Source of the DNA: CATOSD01 sp965226695
GTDB taxonomy: Bacteria; Chloroflexota; Dehalococcoidia; Lucifugimonadales; CATOSD01
NCBI GenBank assembly: GCA_965226695.1
Contig: OZ245405.1
Span: 1,426,001-1,490,000, forward strand
DNA: 64,000 nt
Direction: 5' to 3'
Part shown: positions 1 to 8,792 of the stretch, piece after piece
Layout: each line of letters opens with the position of its first letter
How positions within the stretch are numbered: position 1 is the first letter of the stretch
Translations under genes and position numbers: made by a program
Notes under the pieces: generated by a model
Databases searched by the model: none
Told to the model about the DNA's origin: nothing
What the model saw: the letters and a program-made list of their open reading frames with translations, nothing else

Positions 1-172
1 TCTCCCAGTACGTGCCGCCGTCCCGCGTCATCCAGACGCCTCCGGCGCACGCGCCGAAGTAGTAAACGTTCGGATCGGTGGGATGGCCGGCGACGGCGCC
101 GACTCTGCCGCCCCTGTGCGGGCCGATGTTGCGCCACCTGAGCGCGTTCAGTAGACCTGGATTGACCGCCAT
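1..172 (-). CDS. BNR/sortilin-type beta-propeller protein, N-terminal part (cut by window edge)
   Basis: The minus strand reads from an ATG at 172 off the left edge, so about 57 N-terminal residues are present. They begin MAVNPGLLNALRWRNIGPHR and continue with GGRVGAVAGHP and YYFGACAGGVW. This is nearly the same as the N-terminus of the 1050-residue propeller protein at 3805-6957, so the two are paralogues. A strong ribosome-binding site (GGGAGGT) lies 8 bases upstream of the ATG. Proteins of this family carry repeated Asp-box motifs; their substrate is usually unknown. No signal peptide is visible at this start. The rest of the gene lies outside the window. Confidence 0.85.
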   Translation of the reverse strand, partial: MAVNPGLLNALRWRNIGPHRGGRVGAVAGHPTDPNVYYFGACAGGVWMTRDGGTYWE

Positions 173-218
173 GCTGAGAGACCTCCCGAGGCGTTTAGCG
201 CCGCACGGGCGCGCTTAT

Positions 219-275
219 GGCAAGGGCTGGCGCCCTCTTCGATCTTGGCGACCTTGGAGAACGTCAGCCCTTGCC
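219..275. repeat. 11-bp perfect inverted repeat
   Basis: GGCAAGGGCTG at 219-229 is exactly complementary to CAGCCCTTGCC at 265-275, with a 35-base loop. It sits between the 3' end of the solute-binding protein gene (ends at 309, leftward) and the leftward start at 172. It could fold in the transcript leaving 309, but it has no T-run, so a classical intrinsic terminator is not proven. The rest of 173-308 shows nothing else I recognise. Confidence 0.5.
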
Positions 276-308
276 CGATTGATGACTTGTCGGAACTCTA
301 GCTAAGCG

Positions 309-2123
309 TTACTGCTTAACCGACACTCCGTAGACGAGTGGGTACAGCCAGTTGCCAACGCCCTCCAGTACGTCCGTGCGGTAGGCGCGCGGATTGGAGA
401 ACATGGCTACGTTGCGCGGCCACTCTTCCCAGTACAGTTCGTCGTACTCCCTGGTGAGTTGGATCTGCTTGGCTGGGTCCAGCTCCTCGGCGAACTTCGT
501 GCGTATAGTCTGCGCCCTGTCGCCGGGGTCCTGCCAGTACGAGGGATACCTACCCCTTGTGTAGCTGTTGGTGTGAGGCCCGAGCGGGTCAACTCCGTTG
601 AAGAAGTTGCTCCAGCCCATGCTCATCTCCCAGTTGCTCGGCTCCGGCGAACGCTGCATCTCGCCGCTCGCCGCGGTGTCGACAGCCAGGATCTCCGCCG
701 TGAAGCCTATGCCCTCCAGCGTCTCCCTAATGACAAGGGCCGCCTCGGGGATGAAGGTGCTGTCAACGGAGATGAGGCGAACGTGCTGGCCCTTGACGCC
801 CTCGGCCTCGATTATCGCAGCGGCGCGCGCGGCGTCGCCGGAAATGCTCTGGTACTGGTCACCGTAGCCCTGCGCGCCTTCGCTCCACTTGGTTCCGCAG
901 TGGATGTAGAACGCGCACTGCCGCCACCATTCATCGTCTCCGATGGCCGCCGTCATGATGCGGTCAATCGGCAGCGCAATGGCGACCGCCTGGCGCACCT
1001 TGGGGTTGTTGAAAGGCTCTTTCCACTGGTTCCAGTTGGTCGTGCCCATGTTCATGCGGCCCACACGCTGCACCTGGATGTCCGCCTCGTTTTCGAGGGT
1101 TTTCGCCACGTCCAGCTTGAAGTCGTCCAGGAAGTGGACCTCGCCCGTCTGTAGCGCGGCTCCGCGGGCGGCGTGGTCCGCAATCACCAGCACCTCTTGC
1201 TTGTCAACCAGCACTTCCAGCTTGCCGGACAGGAAGTCGTAAGCCTCGGTCCTTGCGAGGAAGTCGTCGTTGCGCTCCAGGAATACTCCCTTGCCAGGCA
1301 CCCATTCCACGAAACTGAAGGGGCCGGTGCCTATGGCCGTCTTGGTGGCCTCGTCGCCCTTGCCTCCGGCGGGGTTCTTGTAAATCTCCTCGTGCATGAC
1401 CGAGGGCATGAACGGGTCTATCTGGGCCATGATGGTCAGGATGTACGAGGAGGGCTTGTCGAGCGTGATCGTAAAGGTGGTCTCGTCCACCTTCTCGAAC
1501 ATGTGCCCGATGTCGGCCTTGACGTCGCCGCTGGCTTCTTTGCCCGAGAAACCTCTGTAGTAGGAACGCGAGATGCTGCTCAGCACCGCGTTGCGCTTGA
1601 TGCTCTCGACGACGTCCTCGACCCTTAGCGGGTCGCCGTTGTGGAACTTCTTGCCCTCGCGCAGCTTGAACGTCCACACCGTGCTGTCGTTGTTGGTGTT
1701 CCACTCCTCGACCAGCTGCGGCTTGACGTTGAATTCGCCATCCCGCGTGAACAGCTGCTCATAGACCTGGCGGCCAATGAAGCCGGTCATGATGAGGCCC
1801 GTCGCGTGCGGGTCAACGAACGTGAAGGTGCCGGCGTGTCCGACTACCTTGACTGTGCCGCCCGTCGTGGTATGCACCGGCGCCGCGGTGGGCGGCGCCA
1901 TGGCCGGCGCCGCGGTGGGCGCCATGGCCGGCGCCGCGGTGGGCGCCATGGCCGGGGCCGCGGTGGGCTGCGTCACCGCAGTTGCGGTTGTGCCGGCGTC
2001 ATCTTCGTCATCGTCCGCTGAACTGCACGCCAGCGCGAATACCAGCGCCAAGGCGAGAATCATCGCCAGTGGCAACAGTTTTAGTGCTTTCAAATGTAAC
2101 CTCCTTGATTGCTTGACTTTCAT
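309..2123 (-). CDS. ABC transporter substrate-binding lipoprotein, family 5 (peptide/nickel type)
   Basis: This is a 604-residue extracytoplasmic solute receptor. From the ATG at 2123 it has a basic N-terminus, a hydrophobic stretch and a lipobox ending in Ala-Cys at residue 33, so it should be lipid-anchored. A GAGGAAGAG ribosome-binding site precedes this ATG; an earlier in-frame GTG at 2168 overlaps its own GGAG and is a worse start. After the Cys come an acidic patch and a low-complexity linker of tandem APTAAPAM units. The body has family-5 hallmarks such as WTFKLREGKKFHNGDP and GTGPFSFVEW. Typical partners are two permeases and two ATPases; none adjoin it, so it is an orphan or serves a distant permease. 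Confidence 0.88.
   Translation of the reverse strand: MKVKQSRRLHLKALKLLPLAMILALALVFALACSSADDDEDDAGTTATAVTQPTAAPAMAPTAAPAMAPTAAPAMAPPTAAPVHTTTGGTVKVVGHAGTFTFVDPHATGLIMTGFIGRQVYEQLFTRDGEFNVKPQLVEEWNTNNDSTVWTFKLREGKKFHNGDPLRVEDVVESIKRNAVLSSISRSYYRGFSGKEASGDVKADIGHMFEKVDETTFTITLDKPSSYILTIMAQIDPFMPSVMHEEIYKNPAGGKGDEATKTAIGTGPFSFVEWVPGKGVFLERNDDFLARTEAYDFLSGKLEVLVDKQEVLVIADHAARGAALQTGEVHFLDDFKLDVAKTLENEADIQVQRVGRMNMGTTNWNQWKEPFNNPKVRQAVAIALPIDRIMTAAIGDDEWWRQCAFYIHCGTKWSEGAQGYGDQYQSISGDAARAAAIIEAEGVKGQHVRLISVDSTFIPEAALVIRETLEGIGFTAEILAVDTAASGEMQRSPEPSNWEMSMGWSNFFNGVDPLGPHTNSYTRGRYPSYWQDPGDRAQTIRTKFAEELDPAKQIQLTREYDELYWEEWPRNVAMFSNPRAYRTDVLEGVGNWLYPLVYGVSVKQ
1877..1969. repeat. 24-bp in-gene tandem repeat (APTAAPAM linker)
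   Basis: About three copies of a 24-bp unit (GTGGGCGCCATGGCCGGCGC plus GCG-type ending) lie inside the lipoprotein gene and encode the repeated octapeptide APTAAPAM. One copy carries an extra proline codon. Because the unit is a multiple of three, slippage changes only linker length. The linker probably lifts the binding domain away from the membrane anchor. Confidence 0.8.
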
Positions 2124-2261
2124 CGTTCTCTTCCTCTTACCTGTGTCAGCAGTCTTTGTGTATTTCACCTCCGTACTGCTTCAGGGATTAGACCGCGCAT
2201 TGCAGGGTCTACTTGGGTTGGCATTTATACGCCTTTGCCATTGCCGTGTCAAGTTTCTGTC

Positions 2262-3659
2262 TCAGTTAAGCGCGTACACCGCGCCGGACGCCGTCGCGAC
2301 GTAGAGCGTTCCGGTGGCGAAGGCCGGCGTGCCTACAAGCCCGCCTTCCAGCCGTACCGTCCATAGCTCGGCGCCGCTGACTGCGTCCAAGGCGTAGATC
2401 GCACCACCCGCGTCCCCGACCACCAGGGTCCGGCCCACCACAATCGGCGAACCTGGCGCTCCTCTATCAGTGCGGGCCTCCCACAGCAAACTGCCGTCTA
2501 CCCTATCTAACGCGAAAACCGCGCCGGAAAGCGCCACGGCGTATACGGCGTCTTGTGCGACGACGGGCGTGGAGCTAAACTCCTCTCCCCGCTTGCGGAA
2601 GTACCACACCGAACCCTTAATCGCGGGCGGTTCGCTGATCATCTTCCATGCGAACAGTTGCACCCTGATCTTCAGATAGGCTTTTTCGAAAGGCAGGTCG
2701 CGAACGGTCCAGTCCACCGCTCGGACGCGACCGCCGCGGTCGGCCACGTACCCCAGCGTGTCCTGCAACACGACGCCACCCCTCGCCGGGCCGGCCGTTT
2801 TGAAGTCCATACGAAAGGTGCCCGTGTCGCGGCGAAGTGTGTACAGCCGGTTGGTCACGTCCGTGAACACGACCGCCTCGTCGTTGACCGACGGCCCCGA
2901 CCGCACCGAGTCGAGCGCTTTGTACCTCCAGCGGAGCTCGCCAGTCTGGACGTCGAACGCGTAGATATGCCAGTCGTTGGATCCGACGTAGACCGCTCCC
3001 TCGAACACGGCGGGCGGCGAAAGCGATTGCTCTTCGAAGGCGTACCTCCACAGCGGCTCGCCGGTGGCAGCGTCGAGCGCCGCGGCGCTGCCGTCCAGAG
3101 TACTGAACACCACCACGCCGCCGGCCGCGGCGGGGGACGCGCGCACAGCCGCGCCCAGGTCGTGTTCCCAGACCAGCTCTCCGGTTCGCGCGTCCAAGCA
3201 CACCGCGCGGCCGCTTTCTCCCGCGACGAAGAGACGCCCCTCGTGGACGACGGGCGACGAGCTGAGTCGCGAGCCGAGGTCGAATCGCCACGCAACCTCC
3301 GGCGGATCGGCTAAGGCTCCGTCCGGATCGTAGGCGTTGCGGTCGGGCGCCCGACCAAGCATCGGCCACGATTCGGGCGAGGGCGCCGAGCTCAAATCCG
3401 AGGCGGGTTGAGAGTGGAAGCGCAGCGGGCCGTACCAGTCGTAGGCGATGTTGGCGACGGTGGCCAACACGAGAATGAGGGCGACGGCCAGGAGGCGGCT
3501 GGTGCGCACTGCGCCCAACACCGCGCGTGCCATCCTACGTGGCGACCAGGCGCGACGCTCAGGTCCGTCGTCGTGCGTCCGCCAATGGGGCAAGGGCCGC
3601 TCCCCTGGAGCAGGCGCTCGCTGGTCTGATCTCTCGTCGCCGGGTGCTTCGAGTCCCAT
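2262..3659 (-). CDS. Membrane-anchored PQQ-like beta-propeller protein (BamB-like repeats)
   Basis: The 465-residue protein has a Pro/Arg-rich cytoplasmic N-terminus, one transmembrane segment at about residues 54-72 and an exported domain made of repeated PQQ-type blades. Repeated elements such as ALDAATGEPLWRY, AFDVQTGELRWRY and ALDRVDGSLLWEA are seen roughly every 40 residues, giving seven or eight blades. BamB is the best-known relative, but the same fold occurs in many extracytoplasmic proteins, and in a monoderm-like Chloroflexota an outer-membrane assembly role is unlikely. It is transcribed leftwards, divergent from the BNR gene at 3805. A TATAAT sits 8 bases upstream of the ATG, suggesting a leaderless mRNA. 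Confidence 0.85.
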   Translation of the reverse strand: MGLEAPGDERSDQRAPAPGERPLPHWRTHDDGPERRAWSPRRMARAVLGAVRTSRLLAVALILVLATVANIAYDWYGPLRFHSQPASDLSSAPSPESWPMLGRAPDRNAYDPDGALADPPEVAWRFDLGSRLSSSPVVHEGRLFVAGESGRAVCLDARTGELVWEHDLGAAVRASPAAAGGVVVFSTLDGSAAALDAATGEPLWRYAFEEQSLSPPAVFEGAVYVGSNDWHIYAFDVQTGELRWRYKALDSVRSGPSVNDEAVVFTDVTNRLYTLRRDTGTFRMDFKTAGPARGGVVLQDTLGYVADRGGRVRAVDWTVRDLPFEKAYLKIRVQLFAWKMISEPPAIKGSVWYFRKRGEEFSSTPVVAQDAVYAVALSGAVFALDRVDGSLLWEARTDRGAPGSPIVVGRTLVVGDAGGAIYALDAVSGAELWTVRLEGGLVGTPAFATGTLYVATASGAVYALN

Positions 3660-3667
3660 AGCGGCGA

Positions 3668-3673
3668 ATTATA
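3668..3673 (-). promoter_or_regulatory. Promoter -10 box, leaderless start
   Basis: A perfect TATAAT on the minus strand ends 8 bases before the ATG at 3659. Transcription would start at or within a base or two of the ATG, leaving no room for a ribosome-binding site, and none is seen. I do not see a convincing -35 box at the usual spacing. Confidence 0.55.
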
Positions 3674-3804
3674 CCATTCGCGTCTCCATGGTCGGGCATG
3701 GCTCAGTCAAGTTGCGCCTGGCCGCGCCGCGGTTGACGTTGCCCAACGCCGGTGCTAACGTCAGTGCTGGATAACCCGGTCCGAGCGTACACTGGAGGCG
3801 AAAC

Positions 3805-6800
3805 ATGGCAGCGGTTGACCATCAGCTCTACAACGCCCTCGAATGGCGATGCATTGGGCCCTTCCGCGCGGGCAGGGTAGTCGCCGTCGCGGGCGACCCC
3901 GTCGACGCCGGAACATTCTACTTCGGCGCGTGCTCCGGCGGAGTCTGGAAGACCGGAGACGGCGGCACGAACTGGCGCAACGTCTCCGATGGGCAATTCA
4001 ACGTAGCGTCCGTGGGCGCGGTCGCCGTGTCCGACTCCGACCCCAACGTCATATACGTGGGAACAGGAGAGTCGTGCATTCGCCAGAACGTGTCGCACGG
4101 CGATGGCGTTTACAAGTCCACCGACGCGGGCGCTACCTGGCGCAACGTGGGGCTGCAGCGCACGCGGCACATAGCGCGCGTGCGAGTCCACCCGCAGGAC
4201 CCGGACCTGGTGTACGTCGCGGCCTTCGGCCACGCATACGGCCCAAACCCTGAGCGAGGGGTGTACCGTTCCAAGGACGGAGGTGAGACCTGGGATCTGG
4301 TGCTGCACAAGAGCGACCGTGCAGGGGCGGCAGACATCTCCATGGATTCGAACAATCCCCGCGTGCTCTACGCCTCGATCTACCAGGCCCAGAGATACCC
4401 GTGGATACACGAGAGCGGCGGCGAGGACAGCGGCCTGTACCGCTCCACCGACGGCGGCGATACGTGGGAGGACATCTCGTCCCGCCCGGGTATGCCAGAG
4501 GGCATCATGGGCAGAATTGGCGTCGCGTCGTCGCCGGCCAAGCCGGGCAGGGTGTGGGCGCTCATCGAGTCCAGGAATGGCGGCCTGTTCCGCTCTGACG
4601 ACGGCGGAAACAACTGGGAGCTGCTGACGGACACGTCCGACATTCGCGGACGCCCGTGGTACTACACCCACATTTTCGCCGACCCCCAGGACGCGGAGAC
4701 AGTGTACGCGTTGGAGTTCTCGGCCTGGCGCTCAATCGACGGCGGGCGCAACTTCTCGCTCCTGCCGACGCCGCACGGCGATAACCACGACCTGTGGATA
4801 GACTCCCGCAACCCGCAACGGATGATTGAAGGCAACGACGGCGGCGCCTGTGTTACCTACAACGGCGGCCTGTCCTGGTCCTCCATCTACAACCAGCCAA
4901 CGGGCCAGTTCTACCACGTGGTCACCGACGCACAGTTCCCCTACCGAGTCTACGGCGCCCAGCAGGACAACCTCACGATGTCGGTACCGAGCCGCTCCCG
5001 CGCGGGCGTGATCGGCGCCGCCGAACTCTATCAGGTGGCTGGAGGCGAGGCCGGATTCGTCGCCGTGAACCAGGATAACGCGAACATCGTCTACAGCGCG
5101 CACAGCGGAAGCACCCAGTTGACGCGATATGACCACAGCACCGGCCAGGCGAAGGACGTCGACCCATGGCCGGAGGCCTCTCGCGCCATGGGCGCGATCG
5201 ATCTCAAGTACCGCTTCGCCTGGACCGCGCCCATCGTGATCTCCCCGCACGACCAGAAGACGATATACGCCACCGGCAACCGCATCTTCAGAACTCGCAA
5301 CGAGGGCGACAGTTGGGAAATCATCAGCCCGGACCTCACCCGCAACGACGATAGCAAGCTGCAGGCCTCCGGAGGCCCGATTACCTCGGAGGGCGGCACC
5401 GCCGAGATCTACTGCACCGTCTTCGCGTTCGCCGAATCCGCCGCGATGCGCGGCCTACTGTGGGCCGGCTCCGACGACGGCCTGGTGCACGTGTCCCGGG
5501 ACGACGGTGAGACGTGGGAGAACGTAACGCCGCCCGAAATGGGCGAGTGGGCGATGGTCGCGTCCGTCGAGCCGTCGCCACACGACGCTGCCACCGCCTA
5601 CGTGGCCGCCCACCGCTACAGGCTGGACGACGCACGACCCTACGTCTTCAAGACCACGGACTACGGCAAAACCTGGTCTACCATAACGGACGGCATACCC
5701 GCGGACGACTTCGCGCGCGTCGTCCGCGAAGACCCGGCCAGGCGCGGCCTGCTCTACGCGGGCACAGAGACGGGCGTTTACGTCTCCTTCGACGACGGCG
5801 CGAAGTGGCAGCCGCTCAGCCTAAATCTGCCGGTCGTGCCGGTGCACGACCTCGTGGTGAAAGATAACGACCTCGTGATTTCGACGCACGGGCGTGCGTT
5901 CTGGATACTGGACGACGTGTCGCCACTGCGCCAGATCACCGACGAGGTGGCCCAAGGCTCGAACCACCTGTTCGAGCCTGGAGCGGCCTACCGCTTCCCG
6001 TTGTATCCCGGCTATGTCGCGCCGGAGTACGTAGCCAACCCGCAAACCGGACGCTACTACCAGGGTCCGAACCCGCTCGTTGCGACCTACGACCAGACGG
6101 TAAGCCCGGACGGCGAAGTTACCCGCGTGTACCTGGACGCCGGACAGAACCCGCCGGAAGGCCTGCTGGTGCGCTACTACCTGGCCGAGGCCCCGGAAGG
6201 CGCCGTGTCGCTCACGTTCCTGGACGGCGACGGCGCGGAGATAGTGAGCTACTCCAGCGACGCCGACGCTCCGCCGCGCGTGCGCGCCGGAGCGGGCATG
6301 AACAGCTTCGTCTGGGACCTGCGACACCCCGGACCAACGCCCATAGAGGGCGAGAGCCAACACGGCCTGTCCTACAATTCGATGTTCGCCGGCCCCGAGG
6401 CTCCTCCGGGCACTTACCAGGTCCGGCTCGACGTGGACGGGCGTAGCTACCTGAAGCAGTTCGAGATTCGCGCCGACCCGCGCATCACCACGACGCCGGA
6501 AGAATACCAGGCCCAACACGCGCTCCTCAGCAGCATCCGCGACAAGGTGTCGGAAACACATGAGGCCGTCAACCGCCTGCGCCACGTGCGCGCCCAGGTC
6601 GACGAATGGGAGCACCGCGCCGCCGGAAGCCCCGCCGCCGAGCCGGTGGCGGAGGCGGCGACGCAGATCAAGGACAAGCTGGCGGAAATCGAGGGCGAGC
6701 TTGTGATGGTGCGCGCGCCCGGCAACGGTCGCATGTCGACCCGTCTGAACACCAAGCTCGCCAGCCTGTCGAAGGTGGTGAGCCGGGCGGACGCCGGCCC

Positions 6801-6957
6801 GACAGGTCAGGCGACGACCGTGTTCGTGGAGGTGTCGGGCCAGATCGACACCCAACTTGTCTCCCTGGAACAGGTCATCGACGAGGACGTGGCCCTGTTC
6901 TCCAACCTGCTCACCGAGTTGGAGGTGCCGGTCATCAACGTACCGTCGGCGAGCTGA
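3805..6957 (+). CDS. BNR/sortilin-type beta-propeller protein (glycosyl hydrolase-like repeats)
   Basis: This is a 1050-residue protein with at least a dozen Asp-box (BNR) motifs of the type S-x-D-x-G-x-T-W: KTGDGGTNW, KSTDAGATW, RSKDGGETW, RSTDGGDTW, RSDDGGNNW, VSRDDGETW. It resembles the VPS10/sortilin-like propellers annotated loosely as glycosyl hydrolases. Two propellers probably fill residues 1-700. The C-terminal third has a beta-sandwich-like part (about 750-880) and a helical, probably coiled-coil, tail from about 900. No signal peptide is visible. GGAGG precedes the ATG at good spacing. It is a paralogue of the partial gene at 1-172. Enzymatic activity is unproven for this family. 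Confidence 0.88.
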   Translation: MAAVDHQLYNALEWRCIGPFRAGRVVAVAGDPVDAGTFYFGACSGGVWKTGDGGTNWRNVSDGQFNVASVGAVAVSDSDPNVIYVGTGESCIRQNVSHGDGVYKSTDAGATWRNVGLQRTRHIARVRVHPQDPDLVYVAAFGHAYGPNPERGVYRSKDGGETWDLVLHKSDRAGAADISMDSNNPRVLYASIYQAQRYPWIHESGGEDSGLYRSTDGGDTWEDISSRPGMPEGIMGRIGVASSPAKPGRVWALIESRNGGLFRSDDGGNNWELLTDTSDIRGRPWYYTHIFADPQDAETVYALEFSAWRSIDGGRNFSLLPTPHGDNHDLWIDSRNPQRMIEGNDGGACVTYNGGLSWSSIYNQPTGQFYHVVTDAQFPYRVYGAQQDNLTMSVPSRSRAGVIGAAELYQVAGGEAGFVAVNQDNANIVYSAHSGSTQLTRYDHSTGQAKDVDPWPEASRAMGAIDLKYRFAWTAPIVISPHDQKTIYATGNRIFRTRNEGDSWEIISPDLTRNDDSKLQASGGPITSEGGTAEIYCTVFAFAESAAMRGLLWAGSDDGLVHVSRDDGETWENVTPPEMGEWAMVASVEPSPHDAATAYVAAHRYRLDDARPYVFKTTDYGKTWSTITDGIPADDFARVVREDPARRGLLYAGTETGVYVSFDDGAKWQPLSLNLPVVPVHDLVVKDNDLVISTHGRAFWILDDVSPLRQITDEVAQGSNHLFEPGAAYRFPLYPGYVAPEYVANPQTGRYYQGPNPLVATYDQTVSPDGEVTRVYLDAGQNPPEGLLVRYYLAEAPEGAVSLTFLDGDGAEIVSYSSDADAPPRVRAGAGMNSFVWDLRHPGPTPIEGESQHGLSYNSMFAGPEAPPGTYQVRLDVDGRSYLKQFEIRADPRITTTPEEYQAQHALLSSIRDKVSETHEAVNRLRHVRAQVDEWEHRAAGSPAAEPVAEAATQIKDKLAEIEGELVMVRAPGNGRMSTRLNTKLASLSKVVSRADAGPTGQATTVFVEVSGQIDTQLVSLEQVIDEDVALFSNLLTELEVPVINVPSAS

Positions 6958-6978
6958 GAAGGTGACTCTCCAGGGGCC

Positions 6979-7068
6979 TCCTCTCCCTCGAGGGAGAGGA
7001 TTGAGGTGAGGGTGAAGACGTTTTCGCGCCTTCCCCTCATCCTTCACTTCTCCCACTGGGGGAGGCGA
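6979..7068. repeat. Intergenic palindromic repeat, family A
   Basis: The element starts with a perfect 22-bp palindrome at 6979-7000 (core CTCTCCCTCGAGGGAGAG) followed by TTGAGGTGAGGGTGA, and ends with CCCCTCATCC and a CCCACTGGGGGAGG arm. Related elements with a CCCCCTCGATGGGGG core and a trailing GGGATGGGGGTGA occur at 42738-42917 and 47713-47778, always between genes. It behaves like a REP-type element; it may also fold as the 3' end of the BNR transcript. Confidence 0.65.
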
Positions 7069-7100
7069 AACCTGGGAAACACCTTGTCGGGATTAAGAAG

Positions 7101-7832
7101 ATGAAGCAGAACCGCCTGTATGACGAGTTCGCCCATGTGTGGCCGCTCATCAGCCCGCCGCAACACTACGCCGAGGAGGCGTCTTACTGGCGGCAGGCGC
7201 TGCGGGACAAGCTCGGCCCGGGCAGACACGACGTACTGGAGCTCGGCGTCGGCGGAGGCCACAATCTCTCCCACCTGACGGCAGAGTTCGACGCCACCGC
7301 CGTGGACCTGTCCGAGAAGATGCTGGCAAACTCCCGGCGGCTCAACCCCGGTGTCGAGCACCACGTCGGCGACATGCGCAGCGTGCGGCTGGGGCGGCTG
7401 TTCGACGCGGTGCTCATCCACGACGCAATCGGGTACATGCTCACAGAAGACGACCTGCGCGCCACCTTCGCCACGGCCCGCGCTCACCTGAGGCCGGGTG
7501 GCGTCTTCATCACCGCCCCCGACGACTTCAGCGAGACCTTTCCGGGCACGTGGGTGTCACACCACACCGAGAAGCGCGACGACCTCGAGTTCACCTTCAT
7601 CGAGTACAACTTCGACGCCGACCCCGACGACAACACGGTGCAATCGCTCTTCTTCTACATTTGGAACAGAGAGGGCGACCTGACGATCGAACGGGACTTC
7701 CACGTCACCAGCCTCTACCCTATCGCGACCTGGGAGAGGCTGATGACGGAGGCGGGTTTCCGCGTGGAAAAGAGACCCTACCCCGTCCACGAGGACGGGC
7801 GCGACGCCTACCTGCTGATAGGCATGGTCTAA
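7101..7832 (+). CDS. SAM-dependent methyltransferase, class I
   Basis: The 243-residue protein has the class I Rossmann methyltransferase pattern: motif I VLELGVGGGHN at about residues 46-56, an acidic residue after strand 2 (ATAVDLSEKML), and motif IV-like AVLIHDAIGYML around 110-121. The following ARAHLRPGGVFI is the usual post-IV helix and strand. It is a soluble small-molecule-type methyltransferase; the substrate cannot be told. The ribosome-binding site is weak, and the palindromic repeat separates it from the BNR gene. Confidence 0.85.
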   Translation: MKQNRLYDEFAHVWPLISPPQHYAEEASYWRQALRDKLGPGRHDVLELGVGGGHNLSHLTAEFDATAVDLSEKMLANSRRLNPGVEHHVGDMRSVRLGRLFDAVLIHDAIGYMLTEDDLRATFATARAHLRPGGVFITAPDDFSETFPGTWVSHHTEKRDDLEFTFIEYNFDADPDDNTVQSLFFYIWNREGDLTIERDFHVTSLYPIATWERLMTEAGFRVEKRPYPVHEDGRDAYLLIGMV

Positions 7833-7896
7833 GCGGAAAGGGGCCGCCTCTGCGGGCAGCCAGGCCGGGGCGCGGCGCGATCCTACGGCACAGCAC

Positions 7897-7926
7897 TTGC
7901 TTGGCACCGGATTCCATCGCTATAAT
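7897..7926 (+). promoter_or_regulatory. Sigma-70-type promoter for the gene at 7968
   Basis: TTGCTT at 7897-7902 and a perfect TATAAT at 7921-7926 are separated by 18 bases. The start codon at 7968 follows at about 40 bases with a strong GGAGGTAAGG site, so this mRNA has an ordinary leader, unlike the leaderless cases elsewhere in the window. Confidence 0.6.
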
Positions 7927-7967
7927 CGCTCCAACCTACACGAAGTGGAGCGACAGGAGGTAAGGAC

Positions 7968-8759
7968 ATGGCAGAGCTAGGCGACATCATCATCGGTGAA
8001 GGCCCCATCAAGTTCGGGTTGGAGTACCGCGACGAACTCAACGACCAGGGGCTGTGCCTGCACGCGCTGGGCGAAGTGGACGGCGAAGACGTGGAGATTC
8101 TGCGCTTCGACTGCTTCGACCACGTGCCGCACTACCACTACGGACCTATGAAGCGCAACGAACGGCTGATGCTGGACAAGACCACAGAGGGCGATCCGCT
8201 GGAGTGGACGCTGGACCAGCTTCGCAACCGCCTCTCCGAGATGTACGCACGGGCAGGCTACGAGGAGCTCGCGGCCGGCGCCGACGAGGACGTGCTGTCT
8301 GCGACGCTGGACGAGGTAGAGGCCAAAGCCCGGCAGATTTCCCGCGACAACCGCAGCACCGTCGTGCACAACCGCGGCGACGTCATCGTCGAAGCGGGGC
8401 CGATACGTTTCGGCATCGAGTTCCGTGAGCTGGCCAACGACCGGGGAATCGCCATTCACGTGCTGGGCGACGTGGGCAGCGAGGAGCACGAGCTGCTGAC
8501 GTTCGACTGCTTCGAGGTCGCGCCCCACTACCACTATGGCCCGCGCGCCAAGAACCAGCGGCTGTACCTGGACATGACCGCCGCGCCCGATCCGCTGCGC
8601 TGGGCGCTCGATCTGTTCAGGGGAGGCAAACTCGCGCCGATGCTGGAGCGGGCCGGATACCCCGACCACGCCTCCGGCCTCAAGCCGTCGGTCATAGCCG
8701 CCAGGCTGGACGAGGTAGAGTCCGCGTCCCAGGAGCTTCGCGCCGCCAACGCGAAGTAA
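7968..8759 (+). CDS. Unrecognised protein made of two copies of one ~125-residue domain
   Basis: I do not recognise the family with certainty. The 263-residue protein is an internal duplication. Copy 1 (about 1-125) and copy 2 (about 133-260) both run: D-x-I-I-x-x-G-P-I-x-F-G, a strand ending LGEV/LGDV, then FDCF, PHYHYGP, K-N-x-R-L-x-L-D and DPLxWxLD, and a C-terminal helix with AGY. The invariant PHYHYGP and the FDCF cysteine are the only obvious polar conserved cluster and could bind a metal or cofactor; that is inference. There is no signal peptide or membrane segment. It has its own promoter and a strong ribosome-binding site and is followed by a convergent MFS gene. Confidence 0.8.
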   Translation: MAELGDIIIGEGPIKFGLEYRDELNDQGLCLHALGEVDGEDVEILRFDCFDHVPHYHYGPMKRNERLMLDKTTEGDPLEWTLDQLRNRLSEMYARAGYEELAAGADEDVLSATLDEVEAKARQISRDNRSTVVHNRGDVIVEAGPIRFGIEFRELANDRGIAIHVLGDVGSEEHELLTFDCFEVAPHYHYGPRAKNQRLYLDMTAAPDPLRWALDLFRGGKLAPMLERAGYPDHASGLKPSVIAARLDEVESASQELRAANAK

Positions 8760-8792
8760 GGGGTAGAAGCCCCTGGCCGCCCCCCGGCGCGG

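Noticed and set aside
5821..7056. Minus-strand ORF of 411 codons opposite the BNR gene
   Set aside because: A high-GC shadow; the opposite strand has clear Asp-box repeats.
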